From positions 1 to 32,784 of the forward strand of contig JBBKXR010000242.1 of the NCBI GenBank assembly GCA_037969585.1: DNA of 32,784 bases. The letters run 5' to 3'. The notes beneath the pieces are model-generated. The model worked only from the letters and a program-made list of their open reading frames with translations. It was not told where the DNA came from and did no database searches. Positions 6,452 to 15,794 of the stretch are shown here, piece after piece. This DNA comes from JBBKXR01 sp037969585. GTDB lineage: Bacteria; Verrucomicrobiota; Verrucomicrobiia; Verrucomicrobiales; DEV007. A program made the translations under genes and the position numbers. Each line of letters begins with the position of its first letter. Positions within the stretch are counted from its first letter, which is position 1.

Positions 6452-9187
6452 ATGGCTGCCAACCGCAAAAATACCCCTCGCAAGAAGAAAGCCAGCGGCA
6501 AAGCTGGCGCCGCACCTTCGCCCTACGTCTGGCACGAGGGCATCGCCATCGCGCTCGGCGGCGTCGCGATTTTGTATTTTCTCGCTCTCGTCTCCTATAC
6601 CCCGCGTGATTTGCCCAGTTGGGTCCCGTTCAGCAGCACCGCCGGTGCCAAGGAAGCGGTCAGCAACTTCATCGGCCCGGCTGGCGCGCTGTTTGCAGGT
6701 TGCTCTTATTTTCTCTTCGGTGCTGCCTGTTACCTGATCCCCGGCGTGCTCGTCTGGTGGGCCATTCTCAGCCTGCTCGGCAACCGCTTTTTTAGTATCC
6801 GTAACGTCTGCGCCCTGGTTGCGCTGGTGACCTCTGCCACGTGCCTGCTCGAATATCAGGACCTGTTATTCAACGACTGGGTGCAGCAATACAACCTCCC
6901 GAAAAGCTCCGGCGGCCTGCTCGGCTACTCGATCGGTGAAAAACTCTTCGCCAGCATCATCGGCACCGTCGGCGCATTCATCGTCGCCCTGATCGTCTAC
7001 GCGATCAGCCTGATCGTGATCACCGGTATACACCCGCTGCGCTTTGTTCTGTTGCTCCGTCAGCGCAGTGAAGAGTGGTTGGAAAATCGCCGCCTCGCCC
7101 GCCAGGAAGAACTCGAAAACGACCTCGAACCCGTCCGCCGCCGTCGTCAACGCAAAGCCATCGCCGATGAAGCGGACGCCGAATCCGAAAACGCTACGCG
7201 CAAAAGATCCCGCAAAGTCGCACCAGTTGCCGAAGCAACCGAGCCCGAAGAACTTGAGCTACCACTCACCGATCCTCTACCCGAACCGAAGATCATCGAC
7301 TCCAGCCAGCGCCGCAGCGAGGCTGATGCCAACGGCGAAAAACTCGATCCGGCGATGGCGCTGTTCCGCAATCGCAGGAAGGAAAAGGCCGAGGCCAACG
7401 CCAATCAGGGACTGATTTCCTCCAACGGTGAATTCGACGATTACGAGCTGCCCAGCCTCAAACTTCTCGAAACACCCGACCCGGACGACGCCGTTCCTAC
7501 CGACACCGGCGCCCTGCTCGACGTGCAGCGCACCATTGTTGAAACACTCAACACCTTCGGCGTCGAAGTCACCGCCGGTGACATCACCAAAGGCCCGACC
7601 ATCACCCGCTACGAGATCTACCCGAGTCCCGGCCTGCGCGTCAACCGCATCACCGCACTCGAAGCCGACCTCGCCCGCGCCACCAAAGCCGAGCGCATCA
7701 ACATCATCGCTCCGATTCCCGGCAAAGACACCGTTGGCATCGAAATCGCCAACAGCGATAAAGTCCTCGTTCCGCTGCGCGAACTGTTCGAAGACGACGC
7801 TTTCAACAAGACCAAGGCACATATCCCGCTCGCGCTCGGCAAAGACGTCTACGGTCGCACCATCGTCGGCGATCTCGCCCGCATGCCTCACCTGCTCGTC
7901 GCCGGCGCTACCGGTTCCGGTAAGTCGGTGTGTATCAACTCGATCATTGCCAGCCTGCTCTACCGCTTCACGCCCGACGAACTGCGCTTCATCATGATCG
8001 ACCCAAAGGTCGTCGAGATGCAGATGTACAATGCTCTTCCGCACCTCGTCGTCCCCGTCGTCACCGATCCAAAGAAAGTCCTGCTCGCCCTACGCTGGGT
8101 GGTCAACGAGATGGAACGCCGCTACGCGATGTTCGCCAAGCTCAACTGCCGCAACTTTGACAGCTTCAACGCCCGCCCGCGCGAAGGCGGCGAAGCAGAT
8201 ATGGCAGCCAAAGAAAAACGCGCTGCCCGCATTGCACGCCCAGAGTCGCCCCACGCCGTCGCCAAGGATAACGACGATGACGACTTCATGGTCGACCTGC
8301 CCGAAGACGGAGCCATGTCCGACGCCGTCGTTCCGCCGTTCGAGCCCGACAATATCGACGCCAACGCCGAGGCAGTGCTCACCGCTCACCCCGTTAACAT
8401 CAACCAGAGCGCAGGACAGGGCTTCGACGCCGTCAGCGGCCCGACGCCTGGATTTAAAGAAGACGAAGAGCCGGAGATGACCTCCGCCGAACGCGCCACC
8501 ACCGACGAGAACAACGTCCCCGACACCCTGCCTTACATCGTCGTCATCATCGATGAGCTCGCCGACCTCATGCAAACCGCGCCCGCCGATGTCGAGACCG
8601 CCATCGCCCGGATCGCGCAAAAGGCACGAGCCGCTGGCATTCACCTCATCGTCGCCACCCAGACACCGCGCGCCGACGTCGTCACCGGCATCATCAAGGC
8701 CAATATACCGTCGCGCATTGCTTTCCAGGTCTCGTCAAAAATCGACAGCCGCGTCATTCTCGATGCCGCCGGAGCCGACCGCCTCGTCGGCAAGGGCGAC
8801 ATGCTCTATCTGCCGCCTGGCAGTTCGCAACTTCAACGCTGTCAGGGCGCGATGATCTCCGATGACGAAATTCTCGGCGTCGTCGAATTCTGCGCCCAAC
8901 AGGGAGAGCCCAATTTCGAACCCGACATCCAGCAGACGCTCGAAGGCGGTGGCGACAACGGCGACGACGATGTCTCTGACGAAGACGAAGAGATCCTCGA
9001 CAAATGCCTCGAAGTCATCGCCCAGGAAAAGCGCGCATCGACCTCCTTTTTGCAGCGCCGCCTGCGCCTCGGTTACACCCGTGCCGCACGCATGATGGAC
9101 ATTCTCGAACAGCGTGGCATCATCGGCCCGGGCGATGGCGCAAAACCGCGAGAAATACTTGTCGATCTCAGTCAGGACTTCGAATAA
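6452..9187 (+). CDS. ftsK: FtsK/SpoIIIE-type DNA translocase
   Basis: This 911-residue protein has the full FtsK layout. An N-terminal membrane domain (about residues 25-200) carries around four helices, followed by a charged linker to about residue 340. The alpha/beta motor has Walker A G-A-T-G-S-G-K-S at 485-492 and Walker B Y-I-V-V-I-I-D-E-L-A-D-L around Asp701, with the downstream R-I-A-Q-K-A-R-A-A-G-I-H and S-S-K-I-D-S-R blocks. A C-terminal gamma winged helix follows (about 847-911, ending near R-L-G-Y-T-R-A-A-R-M-M). It is expected to pump chromosome termini through the division septum and activate Xer recombination. Between the motor blocks, roughly residues 570-690, sits an unusually long acidic, low-complexity insertion (see findings). 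The start ATG at 6452 lacks a clear Shine-Dalgarno sequence. The RodZ-like gene follows after 59 bp on the same strand. Confidence 0.96.
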   Translation: MAANRKNTPRKKKASGKAGAAPSPYVWHEGIAIALGGVAILYFLALVSYTPRDLPSWVPFSSTAGAKEAVSNFIGPAGALFAGCSYFLFGAACYLIPGVLVWWAILSLLGNRFFSIRNVCALVALVTSATCLLEYQDLLFNDWVQQYNLPKSSGGLLGYSIGEKLFASIIGTVGAFIVALIVYAISLIVITGIHPLRFVLLLRQRSEEWLENRRLARQEELENDLEPVRRRRQRKAIADEADAESENATRKRSRKVAPVAEATEPEELELPLTDPLPEPKIIDSSQRRSEADANGEKLDPAMALFRNRRKEKAEANANQGLISSNGEFDDYELPSLKLLETPDPDDAVPTDTGALLDVQRTIVETLNTFGVEVTAGDITKGPTITRYEIYPSPGLRVNRITALEADLARATKAERINIIAPIPGKDTVGIEIANSDKVLVPLRELFEDDAFNKTKAHIPLALGKDVYGRTIVGDLARMPHLLVAGATGSGKSVCINSIIASLLYRFTPDELRFIMIDPKVVEMQMYNALPHLVVPVVTDPKKVLLALRWVVNEMERRYAMFAKLNCRNFDSFNARPREGGEADMAAKEKRAARIARPESPHAVAKDNDDDDFMVDLPEDGAMSDAVVPPFEPDNIDANAEAVLTAHPVNINQSAGQGFDAVSGPTPGFKEDEEPEMTSAERATTDENNVPDTLPYIVVIIDELADLMQTAPADVETAIARIAQKARAAGIHLIVATQTPRADVVTGIIKANIPSRIAFQVSSKIDSRVILDAAGADRLVGKGDMLYLPPGSSQLQRCQGAMISDDEILGVVEFCAQQGEPNFEPDIQQTLEGGGDNGDDDVSDEDEEILDKCLEVIAQEKRASTSFLQRRLRLGYTRAARMMDILEQRGIIGPGDGAKPREILVDLSQDFE

Positions 9188-9246
9188 GTTGACAGCTACC
9201 GTAAGCTCGGCAAAAGATCCGAGCAGAGGTTTCCTTTTCAACCCAT

Positions 9247-10191
9247 ATGGCCAAAACCATCGGCGAACGTTTGTGCGAGTCACGCGAACAGAAAAGCCTG
9301 TCCATCGAGGACGTGGCTCACGCTACCCGTATCCACGCCAATACCTTGCGTGGACTCGAGGACGATGACTATTCCGGTTTCGCCAGCACGACCTACGCAA
9401 AAAGTTTTCTGACCCTCTACGCGCGCCATCTTGAGATCGATGTCGACGACGCACTTGAGCAGTTCAGTCACAACGACACCGCCCCGATCGTCAGCGGCGC
9501 AAATTATATCCGCTCCGTGGCAGGCTCAATCGAACCCGTCGAGCGCACCAATGGCATCCGCAGTAGCGGCAGTCATTACGCCGAGCCGAAAAAGAGCCGA
9601 GCGAACAGCGAACAACCCGCGCACCCTATCGTGCTTGGTATGTTCCTTCTGCTGGTCATGGGCGTTTTCGGCCTTCTTCTCTACGCCGGCAACAAAGCCG
9701 AGACGCCGGAAGAAGCTCTGCGCAACATTACCCGCATCGTAGGCGGCGATGACACCTCCAGCGAAGGCGAAGTTTCCAGCGCGCAGACCCCCGCCGTCGA
9801 AATCGACGCTCGCCCCGGCACGCGCGTCACGCCCGCCGCACCGATGACGCGACGGACCCATCCCGAGCCAATTCCTCCAGCCAAAAGTGAACCTTCGCCC
9901 CCGATCGCCCAAGCCGATCCTCCTAAGCAGTCGGAAACTACGCCAATTTCAGGCTCTCCGATTAAGGCCCGCCCCATTATCGCCACCCCGGTAACACTGC
10001 CGGCAGAGGAAGAAGCCGTAGAAAAGCCCGACAGCAATAGCGACGGTGATGATCCCTCAGCCACCGACCCTGACGGCGAAACAGAAGCCAAGCCGAGGCC
10101 CAAACCCTCCGACGACGAAGAAGACCAACAAGGCAACGGCAACAGCCCTGCCCCCGGAACCGCGACGACGGCCTCCCGGGCCAACCAGTAG
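9247..10191 (+). CDS. RodZ-like helix-turn-helix membrane protein
   Basis: A 314-residue protein. Residues about 1-75 form a RodZ-type XRE/HTH_25 domain (G-E-R-L-C-E-S-R-E-Q-K-S-L-S-I-E-D-V-A, then T-R-I-H-A-N-T-L-R-G-L-E, and the conserved T-Y-A-K-S-F-L-T-L-Y-A). A basic stretch and a single transmembrane helix at about 127-149 follow, then roughly 165 extracytoplasmic residues rich in Pro, Ser, Thr and acids. RodZ couples MreB to the cell-wall elongation machinery through its cytoplasmic HTH domain. Here the outer part is disordered-looking, with no recognisable C-terminal beta domain (DUF4115), so 'RodZ-like' is safer than RodZ. It follows ftsK by 59 bp on the same strand, consistent with a shared division/shape operon. 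No mreB is in the window. Confidence 0.82.
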   Translation: MAKTIGERLCESREQKSLSIEDVAHATRIHANTLRGLEDDDYSGFASTTYAKSFLTLYARHLEIDVDDALEQFSHNDTAPIVSGANYIRSVAGSIEPVERTNGIRSSGSHYAEPKKSRANSEQPAHPIVLGMFLLLVMGVFGLLLYAGNKAETPEEALRNITRIVGGDDTSSEGEVSSAQTPAVEIDARPGTRVTPAAPMTRRTHPEPIPPAKSEPSPPIAQADPPKQSETTPISGSPIKARPIIATPVTLPAEEEAVEKPDSNSDGDDPSATDPDGETEAKPRPKPSDDEEDQQGNGNSPAPGTATTASRANQ

Positions 10192-10208
10192 GCAGCGCGC
10201 TTCTGGCG

Positions 10209-11570
10209 CTACTGCTTCGCTTCGTTGACGATCAGGTCTTCGAGCTTTTCGTCCCATAGACCGGGCAGGCCGTAGTAAACGTTTGAAGTGCCGCCTTCGT
10301 AGCCGCCTTCCTTGAGCACGCGCACGCTCGGCACGTAGGCCATGACGTCATTCGAGTAAGCTGCAACCCAGGTCGCCTCGCCGTTCATTTCGCGCTTGAT
10401 CCGCAACGCGTAATCGACAACGACCTCACCACCGAGGAAGACAAAGTCTACGCCCTCGTCGCCGCCCAAATTCCACACTCCCACCGGATACGGGTAATGA
10501 TCTTTCAGGCCGCCACTGTTCTCAAACTGGCCACGCAGGTATTTCGCTCGCGATACCTCAAAACGGTTCGTCGAAGTCTTTGCCATTGCTTCATTCTCCT
10601 GCTTCGTCGGCAAACTCGCCAGCGGTAGATCGATCTCACGAAAACGCGTGCTCAACGAATCTCCGAGCTCCGCCATCGGCGAACTGACCACCTCGTCGAC
10701 CGCCTCGGCCAGCTCCGCTCCATACTGCTGCGCCAGCTCGATCGTTTTGCGCGGTAACGGATTCTGATCCGCACCACAGCCTGCCCAGAACAGCGCTACA
10801 CAATCCGGATGCGCTTTTTCCAATTCGATCTGCGCATAACCGGGATAATCACCGCACCACTTATTCAAACTAAGCACCGTCGAGTGACAGGCGTAGCCAA
10901 ACAGCAGCGCCCGCAATTTGCCATCCTCCGGCGAGCGCACACTGAGCACCGGCACATCGTGGTCAACCGGCCCGACCAAAACTCCTTTGCTGCGCAAATC
11001 CGGCACCGTATCTTGCTTGTTCTCGCGACGATTGACCGCAAATGTCGCCAGCCCACTGCCCCACTGCACCCGAGCCGGTGAAAGCGCCGCGATCGCCTCG
11101 CCGATCGCACTGACGACTTCATCGTGTAGGCGTACTGCATAGTCTTCGATGAGCTTCTGCTGCTCCTTGGCCACCAGCATATAGTGCAGCGGACCGAGAT
11201 TTTTGTTCACCACTGGTCCCGAATGAGTATGCGACGTGCACAGCGCAATCTGATCGCGATTCAGACCGTGCTCTTCAGCTGCCGTCTGGCAAATCTTCGC
11301 CGCCGTCGCGCGGTCGATGCCAACCAGGTCGAGCGTGACGATAGCCGCGCGTTTGCCGTCGGCCGCTTCGAGCACCAATGCCTTCGCCCACAAGTCGGTG
11401 AGCTTGCCATCCGCCGGCGTGTCGCGCGAACCGTAGCCTGCCATCCACATATAGGTCTCCGGCGTGATGTTGCGTGACGCCGCGCCAGCTTTCCACTCAG
11501 CGTGGACGGTGGCGGCCGATGAGAGAATAAATGTCAGAGCGACAGTGAGAAATCGTGCAGTGCTTTTCAT
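10209..11570 (-). CDS. Secreted neutral/alkaline ceramidase N-terminal-domain hydrolase
   Basis: A 453-residue protein with a clear Sec signal peptide (hydrophobic run, cleavage after ...A-A-T-V-H-A). The mature part opens with W-K-A-G-A-A-S-R-N-I-T-P, the conserved start of the neutral ceramidase N-terminal domain. C-T-S-H-T-H-S-G-P carries metal-binding histidines of the fold, and F-W-A-G-C-G-A-D-Q-N-P occupies the place of the G-D-x-S-P-N block. True neutral ceramidases are around 650-750 residues and have an extra C-terminal domain, missing here. Many PVC bacteria encode such short homologues in carbohydrate loci, and their substrates are unproven, so ceramide should not be assumed. The gene starts 61 bp after the sulfatase stop on the same strand and is probably co-transcribed with it. 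It converges on the RodZ-like gene with 17 bp between. Confidence 0.87.
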   Translation of the reverse strand: MKSTARFLTVALTFILSSAATVHAEWKAGAASRNITPETYMWMAGYGSRDTPADGKLTDLWAKALVLEAADGKRAAIVTLDLVGIDRATAAKICQTAAEEHGLNRDQIALCTSHTHSGPVVNKNLGPLHYMLVAKEQQKLIEDYAVRLHDEVVSAIGEAIAALSPARVQWGSGLATFAVNRRENKQDTVPDLRSKGVLVGPVDHDVPVLSVRSPEDGKLRALLFGYACHSTVLSLNKWCGDYPGYAQIELEKAHPDCVALFWAGCGADQNPLPRKTIELAQQYGAELAEAVDEVVSSPMAELGDSLSTRFREIDLPLASLPTKQENEAMAKTSTNRFEVSRAKYLRGQFENSGGLKDHYPYPVGVWNLGGDEGVDFVFLGGEVVVDYALRIKREMNGEATWVAAYSNDVMAYVPSVRVLKEGGYEGGTSNVYYGLPGLWDEKLEDLIVNEAKQ

Positions 11571-11631
11571 GATTGATAGGATGGGAGAACAGATTGCGAT
11601 ATTTCGCGGACGTATCGAGGCTAATTCCTTG

Positions 11632-13176
11632 TCAGCGACGACTGCGTCCCTCGGATTGATATTTCTCTAATAGCGCGGTCATCGCCGCGACGCGTTCGGG
11701 CTGCTGAGCGTAAAGATTTTTGGTTTCCTGCGGATCGTCCGCAAGATTGTAAAGCTGACCATCGGGCAAGGTAGGATCGTGCTTCATTCCGCGCGGCTGG
11801 GAAAAGCCTCCCGAGCCCTGGCCGACGACGAGCTTCCAGTCGCCCTGACGAATCGCGAACATTCCGCGCAGCGAGTGATGCACCAGCGCCTCGCGGATCG
11901 GCTCGCCGTTCTGACCCAGCATCGCCGGCAAAATGTCATAGCTGTCCTCACCGGCGTCGGCGGGCAGGTCCTCGCCGACCATGGCCGCCACGGTGGCGAG
12001 CATATCGGTCAGTTCCACCGGCTCATCGCTGACCGTGGCAGCGGGGATCTTCGCCGGCCACTGGACCAGAAACGGCACGCGGTGACCGCCCTCCCAGATA
12101 TCAGCCTTGGTGCCGCGCAGATGGGCATTTCCCCGATGGCCAAGATCTGCAACTGCCGTGGCGCGCGGGGTCGGCTTGTAGCCCGCGACATCGTCGGGAT
12201 TTTTCGGATCCCAACCGTGCCAGAGGCTGCCGTTGTCCGTGGTAAACAGCACCAATGTATTGTCGGCGATACCGTTGCGCTCCAGCGCCTCAGTGACACC
12301 GCCGACGAAATCATCGACCTCGACCACAAAGTCGCCGTATTGCCCGGCCTCGCTGCTGCCGAGAAATTTCTTCCCGGGGACCACCGGCAAGTGCGGCGCA
12401 TTCAGAGGTGCGTATAGAAAGAACGGACCGTCCTGCTTTTCATTGATCCATTTAATCGCTTCCGATTTCAGCCGTGGCAAAACTTCTTCGAGCTTGAAAT
12501 CGCTGGTCATCTTTCCGGTCGTCGTCGTCAGCGCAATATCGCGCTGAGAAGGCATCACCGCGTCAGGCTGCTTGACCACATGATCATTTTCGATCCACAG
12601 ATACGGCGGCATGTCGAGCGAGGCAGAAATGCCGAAGTAGCGATCAAAGCCGACCGCATTCGGCCCACCCGTGATTGTTTTGCTAAAATCGGCCGCATCG
12701 CCGGAGCGAAAACCGCGCATGTTCGGATCGCGGTCGCCGATCGCCGCTCCGTCGAAACCAGTCCACTGCATGCCGAGATGCCATTTGCCAATGCAGGCCG
12801 TCGCGTAGCCCTTGCCCTTCAACAACGAAGCAATCGTCACACGCTGCGGAGTGATCAACGGCGGCCCAAACCCGTCGAGCACGCTACTCTTCAATCGAGT
12901 GCGCCAGCAGTAGCGACCGGTCAGCAGACCATAGCGCGTCGGCGTGCAAACCGCTGACGGCGTGTGCGCATCCGTGAAGCGCACGCCTTTCGCCGCGATT
13001 GCATCGAGGTGCGGCGTGGGAATTTTCGAACCCGCCGTATAACATCGCGGATCACCGATGCCCATATCGTCAGCGAGAATGATGATGACATTCGGCCGGT
13101 CCGCAGCGTGCGCAAGCGAGGCAACGCCTAACATAGCACCAAGAATCAGCTGTCGAATTTGAACCATCACTTCCAT
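11632..13176 (-). CDS. Secreted sulfatase (formylglycine-dependent, S1 type)
   Basis: A 514-residue sulfatase. A Sec signal peptide (residues 1-24, ending A-H-A-A) precedes N-V-I-I-I-L-A-D-D-M-G, where Asp36 and Asp37 bind calcium. The maturation motif C-T-P-T-R with Cys77 is the site converted to formylglycine. Further blocks are G-K-W-H-L-G, F-F-L-Y-A-P-L-N-A-P-H, L-F-T-T-D-N-G and H-R-V-P-F-L-V-Q-W-P, all usual for arylsulfatase A-like enzymes. It should hydrolyse sulfate esters, probably of a polysaccharide, in the periplasm or outside. No formylglycine-generating enzyme or anaerobic maturase is in this window. The ATG at 13176 is used; an in-frame ATG at 13167 is possible. It is first in a probable operon with the ceramidase-fold gene and diverges from the Gfo/Idh/MocA gene across 91 bp. 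Confidence 0.94.
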   Translation of the reverse strand: MEVMVQIRQLILGAMLGVASLAHAADRPNVIIILADDMGIGDPRCYTAGSKIPTPHLDAIAAKGVRFTDAHTPSAVCTPTRYGLLTGRYCWRTRLKSSVLDGFGPPLITPQRVTIASLLKGKGYATACIGKWHLGMQWTGFDGAAIGDRDPNMRGFRSGDAADFSKTITGGPNAVGFDRYFGISASLDMPPYLWIENDHVVKQPDAVMPSQRDIALTTTTGKMTSDFKLEEVLPRLKSEAIKWINEKQDGPFFLYAPLNAPHLPVVPGKKFLGSSEAGQYGDFVVEVDDFVGGVTEALERNGIADNTLVLFTTDNGSLWHGWDPKNPDDVAGYKPTPRATAVADLGHRGNAHLRGTKADIWEGGHRVPFLVQWPAKIPAATVSDEPVELTDMLATVAAMVGEDLPADAGEDSYDILPAMLGQNGEPIREALVHHSLRGMFAIRQGDWKLVVGQGSGGFSQPRGMKHDPTLPDGQLYNLADDPQETKNLYAQQPERVAAMTALLEKYQSEGRSRR

Positions 13177-13267
13177 AGCCTAGGAATCTCCACCGCGCAC
13201 GCCAAGCGCCGAAATGCGCCAGCGTTCTCGGTTTGACTTTGCCCCCGCAAAAGAGTGAACTTTCAGC

Positions 13268-14731
<1,464 letters not shown>

Positions 14732-14740
14732 GCAGCCTGG

Positions 14741-14764
14741 AGAGCTGTGGCTGGCCACAGCTCT
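14741..14764 (+). terminator. Perfect 10-bp-stem hairpin after the oxidoreductase gene
   Basis: Arms AGAGCTGTGG and CCACAGCTCT are exact reverse complements with a 4-base loop, CTGG. It starts 9 bp after the oxidoreductase stop and ends 10 bp before the next start codon. No T-run follows. It could terminate transcription, protect the mRNA end, or mask the translation start of the next gene. Confidence 0.5.
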
Positions 14765-14774
14765 GCGCGAAAAC

Positions 14775-15695
14775 GTGCGAATGACCCTAACCGTGCCTAA
14801 GCGGAGGCTTGCCTCCGCCTGCCCCGCGCGCGCCCTGCTAGAGCTCGTGGCGGCATTCATCGTCGTGGCCGTCTCCGATTTCAGCGCCAACGCCGACGGA
14901 CTGCCCGACATCACCAGTGTCGAAGCAGACCTCAGATCACCGCCGCCAATGCTGGTCGGCGCAGCACCTAGCGCCGGCAAACGTGTCCGCATGAGCCTCC
15001 CCGCATACGCCGGCACAGAAGTTCATCACGCACTTTACCTGCCCATCGATTGGCAGCCGGAAAAACGCTACCCGGTGATCGTCGAATACGCCGGCAACGG
15101 TCCTTACAGCAACAAGTTCGGTGACATTTCTACCGGCAAGGTCGAGGACTCCCTGCTCGGCTACGGCATGAGCGGTGGCGAAAACTTCATCTGGCTGACC
15201 CTGCCCTATATCAGCGAAGATGGCCAAAGCAACCAACGGCAGTGGTGGGGCAGCGTCGAAAAGACCGTCGACTACTGCAAGCAAGCAGTGCCAAAAGTCT
15301 GCGCCGAATTTGGCGGCGATAGCGACGCCGTGTTTATCGCCGGATTTTCGAGGGGAGCCATCGCCTGCAATTTCATCGGCCTGCACGATGACGAAATCGC
15401 CAAACTCTGGCGCGGCTTCATTTGCCACAGCCACTACGACGGAGTCAAAAAATGGAACTACGCGACCAGCGATCGTGAGTCAGCCGCCGTGCGCCTGGCC
15501 CGCCTGGCTGGACGCCCGCAATTCATCAGCCAGGAACGCAGCATCGACGCCACCCGCGACTACCTCGCCGAGGTCGTACCCGATGGCAACTTCACCTTCG
15601 TGCCGCTCCCCTACCGCAACCACACCGCCGACTGGCTCTACCGCGACATCCCCGAGCGGCGCAAACTTCGCGACTGGCTTGCGCAGCACCGGTAG
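14775..15695 (+). CDS. Secreted alpha/beta-hydrolase (esterase-like)
   Basis: A 306-residue protein with a possible signal peptide: a basic N-terminus (K-R-R near residue 9-11), then a hydrophobic run ending ...F-S-A-N-A-D. The nucleophile elbow is G-F-S-R-G with Ser192. H-H-A-L-Y-L-P-I-D-W (about 78-87) and P-V-I-V-E-Y-A-G-N-G-P-Y form the first strands and oxyanion region, and a late H-T-A-D-W could supply the catalytic His. The fold resembles PHB-depolymerase/feruloyl-esterase-like proteins, but the exact family was not identified and no substrate is proposed. The start is GTG at 14775 or ATG at 14781, and neither has a clear ribosome-binding site. A DNA hairpin (14801-14818) lies within the first codons, so a start further downstream cannot be excluded. 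It follows the oxidoreductase by 43 bp and converges on the RapA-like gene. Confidence 0.78.
   Translation: MRMTLTVPKRRLASACPARALLELVAAFIVVAVSDFSANADGLPDITSVEADLRSPPPMLVGAAPSAGKRVRMSLPAYAGTEVHHALYLPIDWQPEKRYPVIVEYAGNGPYSNKFGDISTGKVEDSLLGYGMSGGENFIWLTLPYISEDGQSNQRQWWGSVEKTVDYCKQAVPKVCAEFGGDSDAVFIAGFSRGAIACNFIGLHDDEIAKLWRGFICHSHYDGVKKWNYATSDRESAAVRLARLAGRPQFISQERSIDATRDYLAEVVPDGNFTFVPLPYRNHTADWLYRDIPERRKLRDWLAQHR
14801..14818. repeat. Perfect GC-rich hairpin (8-2-8), REP-like candidate
   Basis: Arms GCGGAGGC and GCCTCCGC flank a two-base TT loop. The short, tight GC-rich stem resembles dispersed REP-type palindromes. A REP-associated transposase gene lies 9 kb downstream, but a second copy was not found in this window, so the REP label is a guess. 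Confidence 0.3.
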
Positions 15696-15765
15696 CTGCG
15701 AGCGTCAGAGACTGGCCGTCTGGACGACTCCCCTGCAGAAACGCAACTGTAGCGCGTTCCACTCG

Positions 15766-15785
15766 CTCACACTAACTCACACTAG
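15766..15785. repeat. Two 10-bp tandem copies in a convergent spacer
   Basis: CTCACACTAA is followed directly by CTCACACTAG, one mismatch apart, in the 99-bp gap between the esterase and RapA-like genes. No terminator hairpin with a T-tract is apparent in this gap. This is probably neutral spacer sequence. Confidence 0.4.
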
Positions 15786-15794
15786 CTGCCACAC

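Noticed and set aside
7277..8044. 255-codon minus-strand open frame
   Set aside because: It is antisense to ftsK, with an Asp/Val/Gly-rich translation and no family resemblance.
6452..9187. Plasmid or conjugative FtsK-like translocase
   Set aside because: The N-terminal membrane domain and C-terminal gamma domain, plus the RodZ-like neighbour, fit the chromosomal division FtsK.
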